A DNA stretch of 64,000 nt from Pseudoscleropodium purum. Lineage: Eukaryota > Streptophyta > Bryopsida > Hypnales > Brachytheciaceae. Position 1 is the stretch's first letter, and the number at the start of each line of letters is the position of its first letter. The stretch spans positions 3,534,001-3,598,000 of the forward strand of contig OZ017795.1 of NCBI GenBank assembly GCA_963969395.1, read 5' to 3'. This document shows, one piece after another, positions 1-11,510 of this stretch. The translations under genes were made by a program, and so were the position numbers. The notes beneath the pieces are model-generated. The model did not search any database. It was not told the origin of the DNA and saw only the letters and a program-made list of their open reading frames with translations.

Positions 1-1115
1 ATCCGTGCTCAAAGCTCTCCAGTAGCTGGACTGGTGGCCAAGAATGGAAATTCAAAGGTAGGAGATCGTTTCTTAAATGGACAACCAATTCCTCAAGCAC
101 ACCGCGATGACGCTTCTGCTCATCTAGGCATCAACTCAGAGGAGGTGAGAAAATCAAGGCCCTTAAAGTGCTTGTGAGTTTTCGATTAGTGCTTGTGCTT
201 TGAATTTCTCCCTATTGAGTTGCTTAGATCCCGAATATGAAGTTCGGCCTTCTAATCTGACGAGTTTTTTTGTTTTATTTTCTCTCTTTTCCATCGCAGA
301 GGACTAAGTCACTCACCATGACAAAAGATTTTCTTCCATTCGTTCCCCCGACACGGCTGGTGCACTCCCTATCAAGTCTCTCCAATCCGGAGACCTCTAC
401 GGGAAGTTTGTTCGAACGAGACATGAAACTGGCTCATGACGAAGCGGTCCGGTCAATAAATGCAGTTGCAACCGAATTGGACGCTGAAACATCAAGCGAG
501 ACCGGATGGAGTGTGCGTGACAACCCAATGGCATCCGAAGAATCGTATTCATCAGACAGTTCTGACGAGGATATGGACCATCGGAGCAAGGGAGAGGACT
601 TTCCAAGACTTCGCAAGGTGGGCTCTGTAGACAGTAGCCCTCGGGAGATTCACATGATCATAACAGAATCTAAATCTAGGCGGCCTTTTGATGATCCCAG
701 CGGTCGGAGTCATAAACCTGAGGGGGCGGATGATACGATTCATGTATGTCCGTGTGCCGACGGATTGCCGAATCTACTCCACAAAGACGAAATGATCCAA
801 GACCAAGTTTGTTCCACTTGTACGTGTCAACATTGTGAAAGCAACGCTACTGTACGACATCCAAATGCTGCAGGAGAATCAGACACTCCATCTGCCAAGG
901 ACGTGCAGAACCAGGGTCCTCAAGGTCTGCGCCGATTCTCCCCTTTCCGGATGGTGACATCAAACTGGAGAGTGCTGCGTTGGTGTGCGGAAGCTGCATT
1001 CGGAGGATCATTGTTCCTTGTCCTAGCTGCAGTTGTATCTGTGGCTGTGCCTGTGGTCATCGTTGGCAAGGCATTAAATGTGCCAATAGAATATGAGGGC
1101 CTTGTCCCTACGTAG
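1..1115 (+). CDS. C-terminal single-pass membrane protein, unknown (3' part, two exons)
   Basis: The gene enters from the left edge. Exon 1-144 is open in one frame (48 codons) and ends at GAG|GTGAGA. The intron 145-299 ends in a pyrimidine-rich tract and CAG. Exon 300-1115 continues in phase 0 to a TAG stop, giving at least 319 residues. The protein is acidic and Ser/Asp-rich in the middle (a SYSSDSSDED run). A cysteine cluster follows (CPC, then CSTCTCQHC about 40 residues later), then a basic stretch (NWRVLRW), one hydrophobic segment of about 25 residues starting at GGSLFLVLAAVV, and a short tail ending GLVPT. This layout suggests a tail-anchored or single-pass protein with its bulk in the cytosol and a possible metal-binding patch. 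An earlier donor at AAAG|GTAGGA (position 58) is possible but is not needed for an open frame. No family recognised. Confidence 0.7.
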
Positions 1116-1589
1116 CCAAGTAGACAACAGATTTTTGCATGATATTGATTTCTTTTGTAACATAAGTGTGCACGTAATATCAAGAGTTGTAATATAGGTC
1201 ATTCCGGAAGTTGCTGTGTTTAGATTAAAGTTTTGGATAATTGCTTTGTCCGCTAGCTGAAGTACCGCAAATTTTAGAGAGCATTCATATTAGTTTTCGA
1301 AACTGAGAACTTATTAGAGAGATTATGTTTTCACGTGTTCCGTTTGTATAAGATTTGTTATGACCATAATAAATGTGTATTGATAAGACAGCCCAATATC
1401 TGAATACTCCGTTTGTAGTGAAAAATATCTGTTTCAAAATCGGTTTGTCTTTATTTATGCCCATAATATTTCTATTACGGCATCTCCAAAATCTGTGCAT
1501 TAGTTATCTGTAACGAAGAGCTGGTTACTGTGGAAATCATTTGTTTTGATACTGTGAATTGTTGGCTTAAAAAAATGCAAAAGTCTAGC

Positions 1590-2192
1590 TTAACCCCTAA
1601 ATGTCCAAGGCATCAAAATTTGGTGTTTGCAAAACTTTGAGTTAAATAAAACTGAACCAAGTTGCAATTTTTAGTCCGATCTTGAAAATAAATGATAGTG
1701 ATTTTCCTATTCAAGATTTTGTGCAAGGATACCCATTGCAATCTTGACTTCCCTTAGTGTTGAGAGCTCTTGGAAATGAGCCTAAAATATACTAGATCTT
1801 GGAGAAAAAATCACATTCAAAATTCATTTAAAAAAATTATTGAGTACATTTTAAGAAGCTATAAATTAATTGGGGTTATACATGTTAGGCCCTGTAATCA
1901 TATTTTTTTGGTCACCAACTTTTTAGATTTGGCTTGTGAAAAGAGGATTGAAAGACTTCACATCACTTTTGCAATTTTAATACCCCCATGGTCAAACATT
2001 ATAATCTTTCACTCCATAAGTGATATTGTTGTGTTTTCTTTTCCTATGAGATCTTTAACATGTCTAGTTTGAATTTGTATGGTTACAATCCAAAAAAAAT
2101 TGGAACATGAATAGTTGCACTTCTATTCTATATGGAGAGATTCTTTGTCATTCATCAATGGAAAAACGTCCTTAGTGTCATTTATGGGTTAA
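1590..2192 (+). repeat. TTAA-bounded repeat, family C, copy 1
   Basis: The ends are TTAACCCCTAAATG and CATTTATGGGTTAA, inverted with 13 of 14 matches. The internal part (about 1690-2110) matches the reverse complement of 12850-13345, so this is a dispersed repeat. The TTAA plus CCC ends look like piggyBac-type termini, but no transposase is present and the shared terminal match is short in AT-rich DNA. Confidence 0.45.
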
Positions 2193-3384
2193 CTCCTAAA
2201 GGACCAAAAGTCCCCTCGGAGATTTACATAGTTTTTATGACCTCAATTTTTGGTAAAACTTTTTGAAACTTTTTTTTAAGATAGAAAAATTTATTAACTT
2301 CATAGGAATATATATGATTTTTATTTCAATTAGTGCCTAGGAGAAAAATTTATGCCATCTTAAATATTATTTTCATATCATTGGGCGGAAAAAATCCACA
2401 AAAACTTGACAAGTTTTTTACATTAATTAAAAAAATTCTTGTAGATATTATTATTTTTCTACATGTGTAGCTTTGATTCATTCTACTTGGATTAGTGATG
2501 AAAAAGTTATGAACAATCTTGTTGTTTGGGCAATCTAAGCATCTTCTTGAAAAAATAACCTATTAGATTCATTCATGAATGCAGTTTTCACAATTTTTCA
2601 AAAACCATTGTTTGACAAGGATAAGTTTATCTGCTAAAACAATCTCAATATCAAGATTTTTGTGTTTTAATTCCATCTTAAAACTATCAGTGATTTAGTT
2701 TGTCTTTCAATCCTAAATCTACTTCTATTTCACAATTTATTTAAATTTAAAGTCCATAGTGTACATTTTTTTCACACATGGTAATCAAAATCCTTTGAAA
2801 TTGCAAGTCATTACTCAAAATAAACGTTTTTATTTTTAACTTTGAATGCTAACTTCTTCCAATTAAAAACTAAATTTTTTATTCCTTTATATCATGGCCA
2901 TGTTAGAAAATATTGTGACCATATTAGGAAATTTTGAGACTGCTTTAGGTGGTCAGATGATCAATATGGGTGCACTCTATAGTGATTTTTGGGTAGTCTA
3001 AAGACTAATTTGGGCCAATTGGGCAGTACACTTTAGAAATTCATAACAAATTGATAATTTGTCAAAAAAATAAAAATAAATCTTTTCTTTTTCATTTCTC
3101 ATATTTATCTTTATGTGGCAATTTTTTTAATTTTTTTTCAAAAATGTAAACAAGTCTAACCGGCCATTCTATTTGTTATAGGCTAGTTTACCTTAGTAGA
3201 AACTTGTTTAATAATCAGCTACTTGAGTTTCACTTAATTTTATTAATTTTCTAATTAATCAAATTATGTGGAATTAGCAAAAATGAAGAGGATTTTTAAG
3301 CTAATTGCCCAAAAAACTAGAGAATTCTTACGTTTTCCAACTAGCTTCAAAAGCCACATAGTTTATGGAGTTGGAAGATGAGAA

Positions 3385-3965
3385 GAGAAATTAATACAAG
3401 TGGGGTAGTGGAAGGTAAAACAATGCATGCAAGATATGTAAATTAGAATTACTAGGAGCACAACCGCCCATAGTTAAGTCAAAAACAGAAATTGTATTCA
3501 AAGTCGAATTTGAGACCCCATTTAGGCATAATAGAATGATTTTTTTTTTAAAACTTTGAACTTAACAAAGTTGGAGAATCAAGATATTCTTCATCTCCAA
3601 AAATCATTTTTGAGGTTTAGAGCTTTCAATAAAAATTTATAGACACAATAAAGAGTATTTGAAAATGTCGAAGAAAATTTCCTTTTCAACCCTTTTTGGA
3701 ATTTTGTCTATATTTTTTTCTTGGAAGATCTCAACCTAAAACGGATTTTTGGAGGTGAAAATCAGATTGATTTTACAACTTCATTTACTTCAAAATTTAA
3801 GAAAATTTCATTGTACTATGTTTAAATGGGATTTGAAATTTGACTTTGAACATAATTCTTGCATTTGACAATGATTGATCTATATTCTAAATATCCTACA
3901 TTCTTTGAAGATTCACCATGAACAATTGACTTCTTTATAAAAACAAACTCTTCACCCTTCCTTCT
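3385..3965. repeat. Foldback element, family D, copy 1
   Basis: The left arm (about 3385-3625) and right arm (about 3740-3965) are inverted copies of each other, clearly alignable over more than 110 bases around the motif TTCAAAGTC. The element is therefore mostly palindromic, and its transcript would fold into a long hairpin. Related copies lie at 12568-12832 plus 14840-15180 (two halves of one copy) and at 39420-39830. Confidence 0.55.
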
Positions 3966-4940
3966 GACCAATTGTCAATGAAATAAATCTAGCTCAAAGC
4001 CATTAAAAAAACTTTTGATAGTAGATGTCATTGAACTATTTTTGACAATTTTTTTTCATAACTTGATGAAAGAACAAGGACTACAATAATCAAGATTAAG
4101 GTGCATTACAATATTTGAACATTAATTATTTAACTACTTATACTTGAATTTCAAACCACTAAAAGTCATTGGACATCATGACTTCAAATGAGCAACAATA
4201 GTGAAAAAGTAAATCATTAATCAAAATTAAATGTAATCATGGGGTCCATTTAGGAGCGGCCCTTTGGAGGATTGAGAATATTTCTAATGACCCTAGCCAT
4301 TAGAGAAACTTCCTTCTCTAATGAGAACTCATAATATATAATTCAAATTATATATTAATCTGAATTATTTCACATTAATTTCTTAATTTCTTTCTTAGTG
4401 CTTGGATTTAGAGTCTAAATTTTCTCCAATGTCTAATGATAATTCACTACACATTTCATATTTGACATTGTTTTATTGCTTAATTACTTAGTGCTTGGGT
4501 TTAGAAACAACAATTTAGTAAACAAATGTTTAGATACTAGATAAAACTATCATATGATAGACCCTTGACCTTGTTATTTTTTGGCATTTCTTTAAAGATG
4601 GATAAAGATATCAATTTTTGAGTGATTCCAATAAAAATTGTATTGTTTTGGTGTCACATTTATATCTACATCATATCTTCTTCAATAACTTTTGATATAT
4701 AGAGTTGATGAATTTGAAAATTTAAAAGAAAATGCATGATAATTTTTGTACTAAATTTTTATATTTCGAATGTAAGAAATAATATTTTGATTCAATGGTT
4801 AATTTTTCTAATTTTTCTCAAATATGTTTTCATGATTTTTTGAACGTAAGAGTTTCCAATATGAATCATTTGGGATGCACTTTAGCGACCATAATCACCA
4901 TATTTCAGTAGTACAAGTTTGGTTTTATAGTAAATTTAGT

Positions 4941-5520
4941 TAAAATGGTAGTATTCCATTAATTTGGTACTTTTAGTAATTCAAATTGTGTTGTTTGAAT
5001 CGTTTTTTCTATACTGGAATCAACATTAGTATTAGATTTTCAAAATCTACATGCCTCCTAGATATCCAAAATCCATTAGAAATTTTTTTGGGGATCCAGA
5101 AGCTTGTTTCGAGCTTGTTCCCTCGTAGTTGTTCCCTATAGTGGAGGGAATGGTCCACTGTCAGAAAAACAAATTTCAAAACAAAAACAAAAACAAATTT
5201 TAAAATTCTTCAAATGCCAAAAAAAGTTGAATTTTTTTTGGGCAATGATGTAGCAGGGGCTCGGCCACGTCATTCTGCTACACTAAACCTATTCCCTGCG
5301 TTCACAGGTTGCAATAACTTACAGGCTTCCGGAGGCCCTTCAAATCTTCTAATGTATATAAATCCTAGATTTTCAAGTTGCTTAGTCTAATGTCTATGTT
5401 AGTCATCGATTTCTGATATCTAAAAGTGACCTAGATTTTAGCAATGTATACTTGTCCTAAATGTCAAGGTGTGAAAATGGCATATGGAATACTGCTATTT
5501 TAACGAAATTTGCCATTTTT
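4941..5520 (+). repeat. AT-rich repeat, family F, copy 1 (interrupted by a MITE)
   Basis: 4941-5073 and 5355-5520 together match 9143-9440 in the same orientation. Landmarks are TAAAATGG at the start and GTATACTTGTCCTA and GGCATATGGAATAC near the end. The gap between the two parts is exactly the MITE at 5074-5354, so the 9.3-kb copy is the empty site. Confidence 0.6.
5074..5354 (+). mobile_element. MITE family B, copy 1
   Basis: The ends are CATTAGAA and TTCTAATG. The internal GC-richer patches GTTCCCTCG and GGCCACGTC are shared with copies at 25555, 26250 and 44174. The paralogous empty site near 9270 places the insertion between AAATC and TATA, with no obvious target duplication. Non-autonomous; superfamily not assigned. 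Confidence 0.6.
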
Positions 5521-6328
5521 ACGCTAATCTAGATTCAATGGCACATGGCACTCTCAATCTAAGGCTACATGACACATGATAAAATCTAAACAATTAAAAT
5601 AATCAAGATTCAATGACGAGTGCACTTCCAATCTAAATCATTTTTTATTTTTTGCATCTTCCTTAGGCTTCAATGCTTTATGTTATAGAATTATCAAAGT
5701 AGTAAAATAATTGATACAAAATAGTGAAATTAGGTTGCCTTCCCAATTAGGTTGCTCTACCTCAAATAAATTACCTCATGGATCAATGAGTGTACACATG
5801 GAGGTACATGCAACTCTAAGAACTGGGGATTGAACTAGTCTACTAATCCATGCTGTACACATGCTTCTACATTGAATGCATCATCATACATTAACAAAGT
5901 ATATTTATGTAGTATAAATTGTTGAATAATTAGAGTAGGGAACCCTCATTTCACTATTTTGTGTATATCTTTGGATCATTTTTGCACCTCCTAAACAAAG
6001 TACAACATATACAATTCCTTGCAAATTCACCTTTTATTAATGGAAAATTTCCCCACACTGATTCTAGTTCTTAGAGTCACTTTGCTGCACTTGACTGTTG
6101 TAACTTTCCCCTTTGAAATACGACATTTTCACAAAATAATATGAAAATATATATTCCAATAACCAGTTCCTTACTTTCCATTTGCAAAATTCATATCTAG
6201 CCTTTCTAGTTGAACTACAGCTGGACAACCTCAACAAGAGTCGCACCCATGAAATGCTCGGGGCTTTGCATAAATTAACAGAACTGAAACCATACAATTG
6301 CATGAAGTCTTCAAGAACCAACTGAAAT

Positions 6329-7765
6329 TCATTGAATAGCTCGGTCTCCTTCTCTCCTGCTCTCCTGCTCTCCTGTTTCCGCTACACCCCCGTCCACTTC
6401 GACGTCAGCTTGTAGCAATGCATCCTCTTCAGCTGGCCAGTTTCCTCTCATCAGATTCATGAGCGACATTGTGCAGATGAATCTTTGGGAGAAAATTTTG
6501 TTCCGCTGTAAAAGCTCCAACTGCTGCTGTAATGGCAAGGTCAGAAACACGCCTTCGACAGCTTGTCCAAACTCCTCCGTATCAAGGATCATGTCGTCAT
6601 CCTTCTGCATTTCCAGATCAAATACACCGTTGAGGAACTGCCATCTCTCGATCAGTAAAACGCGATCTGGAATTTCCAACAACACACGTCCCGCGGACAC
6701 CTCTTGGAACATGAATATCACGAGCGTACAAAACCGTCGTGCAACGTTTTTGGAAGCTGGTTGGCTAGACTCAACGCTCCAAGCTGCAAGAATGATTTCC
6801 AAAAACGACTCCAAATGCAGCAAGCACTCGATCACTTCTTCAGCCACGTGTGCCTTCAATAAGAGCTCCAGGGCCCAACAAAGGCCCTTGAGTTTTCTTC
6901 TAAAGTCAAGAGCATGGACACCTTCCATCTCAATAACCACCGGAATTTCTCCCCTAGGTTCCTCCGAGGTGGCATGCTTCCGATAGTCTTCATGGAAACT
7001 CTCGAGCATTCCCGTCACTTCCTTGCTCACAGTCGTGACCACGTCGACTTCAAAAGCAGAATCGGTTTCGCCTTGTAGAAGGTTCGAGAAAAAGTCCTCA
7101 AAGAAAGCTTGAGCACTGAGGAAGTGCTCTTTCCGCACACTATCGTCTTGACGCAAAGCAATACGTAAGCTGTGCACAATCTGGCCGCGTACTAGTTTCT
7201 TACGATGATCCTCGTTGCCATGTTCGCCGATCTGCAACCGAGTCACCACACCGCCGGCCTGGCTACGAGGAAAATCTGGGAATGATGCGAATAGTCGAAT
7301 CCAGAGCTCATCCTGTCCAGACCAACGTATGGCTGACAAATACCGACAAATGGAGTTTACCAATTCGTGAAACTCGATCTGAGACGCGACTCGTAGAAGA
7401 TCCAGACTGGATTTGACGTCCTGGAAGTCTTTGCGGAGAGGCGTGTACATGCGGGAAAAGCAGTCGATGTAAGATGCAACTTGCAACCCGTGGATGAGCT
7501 CCAGATTGAGTTCCTTGCGATAGGAAGGTGGTGATGGATTTGCATCTGGATGTGTCCATCTGTTGCTTAAGCACACTTGGAAGTACTTGCTTTTTCTTTT
7601 CAACCGAGTGGAATGCACCTGGAAGACTACCAAGGGCTCTCGGCTGCCAAGGTCGGTCGCTTGCTCTTGGTTGATTTCGTTCGGGACCAGGCGAATGGAA
7701 ACATCGTGTTCTGCAGAAGAACTACCGCCACACCACTCTATCCTTGGACATGTTAGTTTCTCCAT
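6329..7765 (-). CDS. BTB/POZ domain protein, plant At3g05675/At1g63850-like (intact copy)
   Basis: A 478-residue intronless frame. The start is the first ATG (7765); the frame stays open 20 codons further up without another ATG. Residues of about 20-110 fit a degenerate BTB fold: VFQVHSTRLKRKSKYF matches the 'H-x-x-L...S-x-Y-F' core that reads 'LHSSVLGASEYF' in typical members. Residues of about 110-165 (LLRVASQIEF, then CRYLSAIRW) fit the helical C-terminal part of BTB plus the BACK-like region of the plant family named in the call. The C-terminal half is alpha-helical and acidic, ending in a QES/GE repeat caused by short DNA repeats (GGAGAGCA). Family members are thought to act as substrate adaptors of CUL3 ubiquitin ligases in nucleus or cytosol; that role is inferred. 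A 24-codon upstream ORF overlaps the start. A frameshifted twin lies at 41236-42638. Confidence 0.75.
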   Translation of the reverse strand: MEKLTCPRIEWCGGSSSAEHDVSIRLVPNEINQEQATDLGSREPLVVFQVHSTRLKRKSKYFQVCLSNRWTHPDANPSPPSYRKELNLELIHGLQVASYIDCFSRMYTPLRKDFQDVKSSLDLLRVASQIEFHELVNSICRYLSAIRWSGQDELWIRLFASFPDFPRSQAGGVVTRLQIGEHGNEDHRKKLVRGQIVHSLRIALRQDDSVRKEHFLSAQAFFEDFFSNLLQGETDSAFEVDVVTTVSKEVTGMLESFHEDYRKHATSEEPRGEIPVVIEMEGVHALDFRRKLKGLCWALELLLKAHVAEEVIECLLHLESFLEIILAAWSVESSQPASKNVARRFCTLVIFMFQEVSAGRVLLEIPDRVLLIERWQFLNGVFDLEMQKDDDMILDTEEFGQAVEGVFLTLPLQQQLELLQRNKIFSQRFICTMSLMNLMRGNWPAEEDALLQADVEVDGGVAETGEQESRREGDRAIQ

Positions 7766-7827
7766 TTGTGAGGTTGCTGAAAGGATCGCTCCTCGATGTA
7801 ACCTAGAGACATGCAGAAATGACACAT
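7753..7827 (-). promoter_or_regulatory. Conserved upstream ORF overlapping the BTB start
   Basis: A 24-codon frame (M-C-H-F-C-M ... W-R-N-stop) begins 62 bases before the BTB ATG and ends 10 bases past it, in another frame. The same uORF of identical length is kept in the second copy (41174-41248) with one residue changed. An overlapping uORF would be expected to lower initiation at the main ATG, if transcription starts upstream of it. Confidence 0.4.
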
Positions 7828-8588
7828 GTTATCACAGGTTGTGGAAAACTCTACGAAGTTAGAAGTTGCATGATTTGTGCTAGCTATTGATACATCTTCC
7901 AAGGGATGGGTTTGGTCAATCAAGTTTTGGCCTTTGAAACACCCAATTTTAATAAGTTTAGAACTTTAAATGGCTATAAACGTTGTAAGAGAAAATAATA
8001 TGGATTACCATATGGATTAAGTCTATCTCACATGTATTTTACACTATGTATGTCTTTGTTAATCTACGGGTATTATTTTCGTGACTATGTCTCAATCAAG
8101 GCAGACAAAAAGAAGGAAAAAAATCGTGAGGAGGCAAACCTTTACTTCTGCAGTGCAAAGCTTTTGGGGGTCAAATCTACCTTAGATGTGGCTAAGTCCA
8201 AAATGATCAAGAACTATCTAGGAGGGAGTTCCTTGTTGAGAAACTTGTGACAACAATAGAAATTGGTAAGGAGGGATTGATTGAGGTTTTGCTCTTATAG
8301 TCTGAAGTGGATTACTACCGAGGCAACAAGTGCTCTTAGAGTTTGAAGTAGATTACTACCGAGGCAAGAAGTGCTCTTAGAGTTTGTTCACCATAAGGCA
8401 AATATATCCTAGCTATGTATTTCTTGATTATGAATCAAGTTGATATATGCGTTGATTTTAGAATATATCCCAATTATGAATTGCTTGAGTATGAAATTGA
8501 CTAAAGGATCCATCCATTTGTTTGTGAATGATGCAATCTCTCTCTATATATATGCATCAATCAATCATTGTGAATATACCTAGAATGA

Positions 8589-8815
8589 CAGGGTTGACGA
8601 ATCTCAATGTCCGCCCCAAAAGAGCGTCCGTTTTCTGAACGTCCGGACGCTAGCGGACGCAGCGTCCCGACCGCCGTCGGAAAGCGGACGGGCAGGGTGG
8701 ACGGACGGGGCGAATAGGCGGACGGGGGACAGGCGGACGCTGCATCCGCCGGGACCGCGAATGTCAGTAGACGTTGCGGACACAGCGTCCGCGTCCGGAC
8801 GTCGTGTCAACCCTG
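8589..8815 (+). mobile_element. GC-rich hAT-like non-autonomous element 1
   Basis: The terminal inverted repeats are CAGGGTTGAC and GTCAACCCTG, with a perfect 8-bp target duplication TAGAATGA (8581-8588 and 8816-8823). The inverted paralog near 40000 has a single copy of that octamer and no element, which proves insertion. The inside is GC-rich and packed with GTCCG/CGGAC motifs on both strands, the usual subterminal design of hAT elements, although much denser here. There is no coding capacity. Confidence 0.88.
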
Positions 8816-8823
8816 TAGAATGA

Positions 8824-10567
8824 AGTACTTTAGCAAGGTCATGTACTAGTTTTATGCTTTACAAATTGGAAATAAAGGTGCATAATTAGAATTGATAGAC
8901 TAAATGTACGCCTAAGTGCTGAAGATGTGGATTTGAATTGGACTTACATGTTAAAGATTCCTGCTAATAGTTGTCATCCATTTATGATATACAATGGTTT
9001 TGTTGCAAAGTGATTCATTCTTGGCAAATTGTATTCAATTCCACTGGGTAGTTTCTTTGAATTGTTCAATGTATTGTGAAGGAACTCTGACTTGTTCCAA
9101 GCCATCTAGACGAAGTGTTTTAAGCCATTATAATTTTTTTTTATTAAAATGGCAGTATTATGTTAATTTGGCACTTTTGTCAATTCAAACCAAACGGTCT
9201 GAACCATTTTTTTTGTACTAGGATTTGTACGAGTACTAGGTTTTTGAAATCTACAACTCTCCTAGATATCTGAAATCTATACCAACCCTAGATTTTTTAG
9301 ATTGCTTGGTCTAATATCTATGCCAATCTAAGATTTTTGAAATCTAAAAGTGACATAGATATTAGCAGTGTATACTTGTCCTAGATGTTAAGGTGTGAAA
9401 ATGGCATATGGAATACCATCATTTTAACAAAATTTGCCATCACTGGCTTATTGTGAAAGCAATTGGTTTGGGCAAATTAATCATATACTATCCCGTGCAC
9501 AGAGTGATGGAGTTTGATAACTAGTAATAGAGGTGTTGTAGAATTTGCCACAACTCCCTATTGTGAAAGAAATAGATTATGTATTTTATAAGGGAGTTTT
9601 AAGAGTTGATATCATAATAATGGAATGGAGCAGTATTCAAGATATGTTTTTAACATTTGTGTCTAGTTTCCTTCAATTATTCCCATATTGAACCAATTTT
9701 GTCAAGTGTCAAGTTTGGTTATTTTTTCTATTTTTTATTCTAAAGAGAAATTTTATAAAAAATTTCACCAATTTTTTGTTGATGTTTTTAAATAGCAACT
9801 AGTTTTTTTTTCCTAATTCTTTTGGTTTAGTTTAAACTAGTATCTAGACTTTGTTTTTTCCTTAAACACTTGAATGGAGTTTACGACATAAAAGATGGTT
9901 TTAATGATGGTTCAATTGAGATTGTAAACTCAATTTGATTTCCTCCAAAGTAAACTCATAAAATTCCCTTGTACTTAGTTTGCTAGGATTGAATTATAAA
10001 CTCAAGAGTGCTTCCAAATTTCAAGATGAAAAATTGTGTAGATAAATTTACAATTATCAAATGGCTGAAATCAGGACAAGATGTTGTGATACCCTTCATA
10101 TAATTAATAATAGGTATCAACCTTACTTTGTTTAATTATCTAATCATGAATTGTTACTAACTAAGTTACTTGAAAATTCAAGTAGTACACCCTAAAGTTA
10201 TAACACTTACATTTATTAATTTTGGACTTATGCAATTGATTTTATTGTAAAGTTTGTGAAATGAAGGACTAAGAACCAGAGTTTGAAGAAAACACAAGAC
10301 AAAACTCCTTGAAGCACCAAAACTAGGATGTCATGGAGTTTTTTGTTGTGTTTCTTTTGTACTATTCTTAGTTAAACCTTCCTTTGACACCCTTGTTACA
10401 CACTGGGGAGACCCTCACAATTAACTCTAGTATTTTTGGATTTTACATGAGGTTGTACCACAAAAAATTATCATGTTCATTGAAAATGGAGAACTTGTGG
10501 GTTGCCCTATGTTTTGCAAGCTTGATGGCTAGGGTCCTCACTGGCTATGATGTCAGTCCTGTGATAG
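8824..10567. other. Gene-free AT-rich stretch
   Basis: Up to about 9050 this is the distal 5' flank of the BTB locus. It then holds the family F repeat (9143-9440) and simple AT-rich sequence. I see no gene. Confidence 0.5.
9143..9440 (+). repeat. AT-rich repeat, family F, copy 2 (empty site for MITE B1)
   Basis: Matches 4941-5520 except for the MITE; see that entry. Its start TAAAATGG is also echoed near 29056, so the family is probably larger. Confidence 0.55.
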
Positions 10568-10873
10568 ATAGAAAAGGCTTCTTACAATTGCCCCGAGGAT
10601 CACGCCGACGTGTGGATAATCGACTGCCTGATGAAACTGCATAAGAAACACATCAGGCTCCTTGCAATTGTTGGATCGTTCGACGGATCTCAAAGGCTCA
10701 AATCGGTGGATGTTTCGAGAGGTGGTTTTCCGGGTGAATTCTTAACGTCTGGGCGTCTCTGCAAGTGTCCACAGTCGAAGAAGTGCTGGATGGAGGATTG
10801 CTTCAGATCTTCTCACTTTGGTAGAGAGAGAGAGAGTTCAGTCATTTTGAGTCAGTTCCGAGGAAGACAATAA
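10568..10873 (+). other. Exon-like open frame, unknown
   Basis: Open from just after a TAG at 10565 to a TAA at 10873. It reads through HADVWIIDCLMKLHKKHIRL and later CKCPQSKKCWMEDC. Base composition is closer to coding DNA than to the surroundings, and the frame mixes amphipathic helix and a Cys/Lys patch. There is no start context, no clear splice sites and no recognised family. It may be a relic exon or chance. Confidence 0.22.
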
Positions 10874-11510
10874 CATATTTCTACATGTAATCGGTGATGT
10901 ATGAGTGGCCTGACTGAGAGCATAGTTATTGAGTAGTCCCATGAATGCCTAATAATATGATGCATTCTAAAGTACATGTGAATAAGATTTAAAGATAGTA
11001 AATTATGTTTGACAATATTAACTATTCTTAGTTTTAATTTGTGGGACGTTTTTAGGCGCACATACATTAAAGATCCAGAGGTAAGGTCCTACTCGTGCTT
11101 CCTCAGATGTAGCTTTTGTCAATGCAAAAGCCTCAGTCCGGAGCCAACAAAACATAGGTATCTGTTGATGCTTGCAGTCAACTATGCAAGGGAGTACCAA
11201 GCCAAGAACGTGTAGATTCTGAACTTATAATGGCTCAGATACTTCACAATCACTTATCACCACTGCCACCGTTCTTACGACAAATTGTTAATTATACTAG
11301 TGACAAATGCAATTTTGAGAAAAATTTGGCTTGGAGAAACGTTTGATTTGATATCCATTTTGAAATGTTCAATGGGGCCAAACTATGCACGAAATTTATG
11401 CGAAAAGCCTATGGTAGTTGCGCTGCAGTAGCAGGCTATTCAAAATATCTCAGAACTACAAGTTCAGCTTAGGCATTTTGAGTCGGAAAGGTTGAGAGTG
11501 GAATTAGAGA

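Larger units (their letters stand above)
1116..6328. other. AT-rich intergenic DNA with nested repeats
   Basis: No credible gene. It holds the 3' flank of the first gene, a TTAA-bounded repeat (1590-2192), a long-inverted-repeat element (3385-3965) and an AT-rich repeat (4941-5520) with a MITE inside it. From about 5940 it becomes the 3' flank of the BTB gene, which is repeated in inverted orientation near 43 kb. Confidence 0.6.
5940..9050 (-). repeat. BTB-locus duplication, copy 1 (inverted relative to 39830-43085)
   Basis: The gene, its 5' flank as far as about 9050 and its 3' flank as far as about 5940 all align with the reverse complement of 39830-43085. Copy 1 alone has the hAT-like insertion at 8589-8815 and a tandem doubling of a segment of about 42 bp (8301-8385, containing ATTACTACCGAGGCAA). 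Copy 2 alone has a long (TA)n tract and a CACTA-type hairpin. Confidence 0.8.

Noticed and set aside
6459..6986. 175-codon plus-strand frame over the BTB gene (and its twin in copy 2)
   Set aside because: Antisense of the BTB coding sequence; Cys/Ser-rich composition typical of a shadow frame.
8032..8250. 72-codon frame upstream of the BTB gene, Lys-rich
   Set aside because: The equivalent DNA in BTB copy 2 has stops in this frame, and no family was recognised.
8604..8810. Frames inside the GC-rich hAT-like elements (also 39055-39240 and 45688-45991)
   Set aside because: GC-rich repetitive DNA lacks stops by composition; these are inside non-coding MITEs with defined ends.
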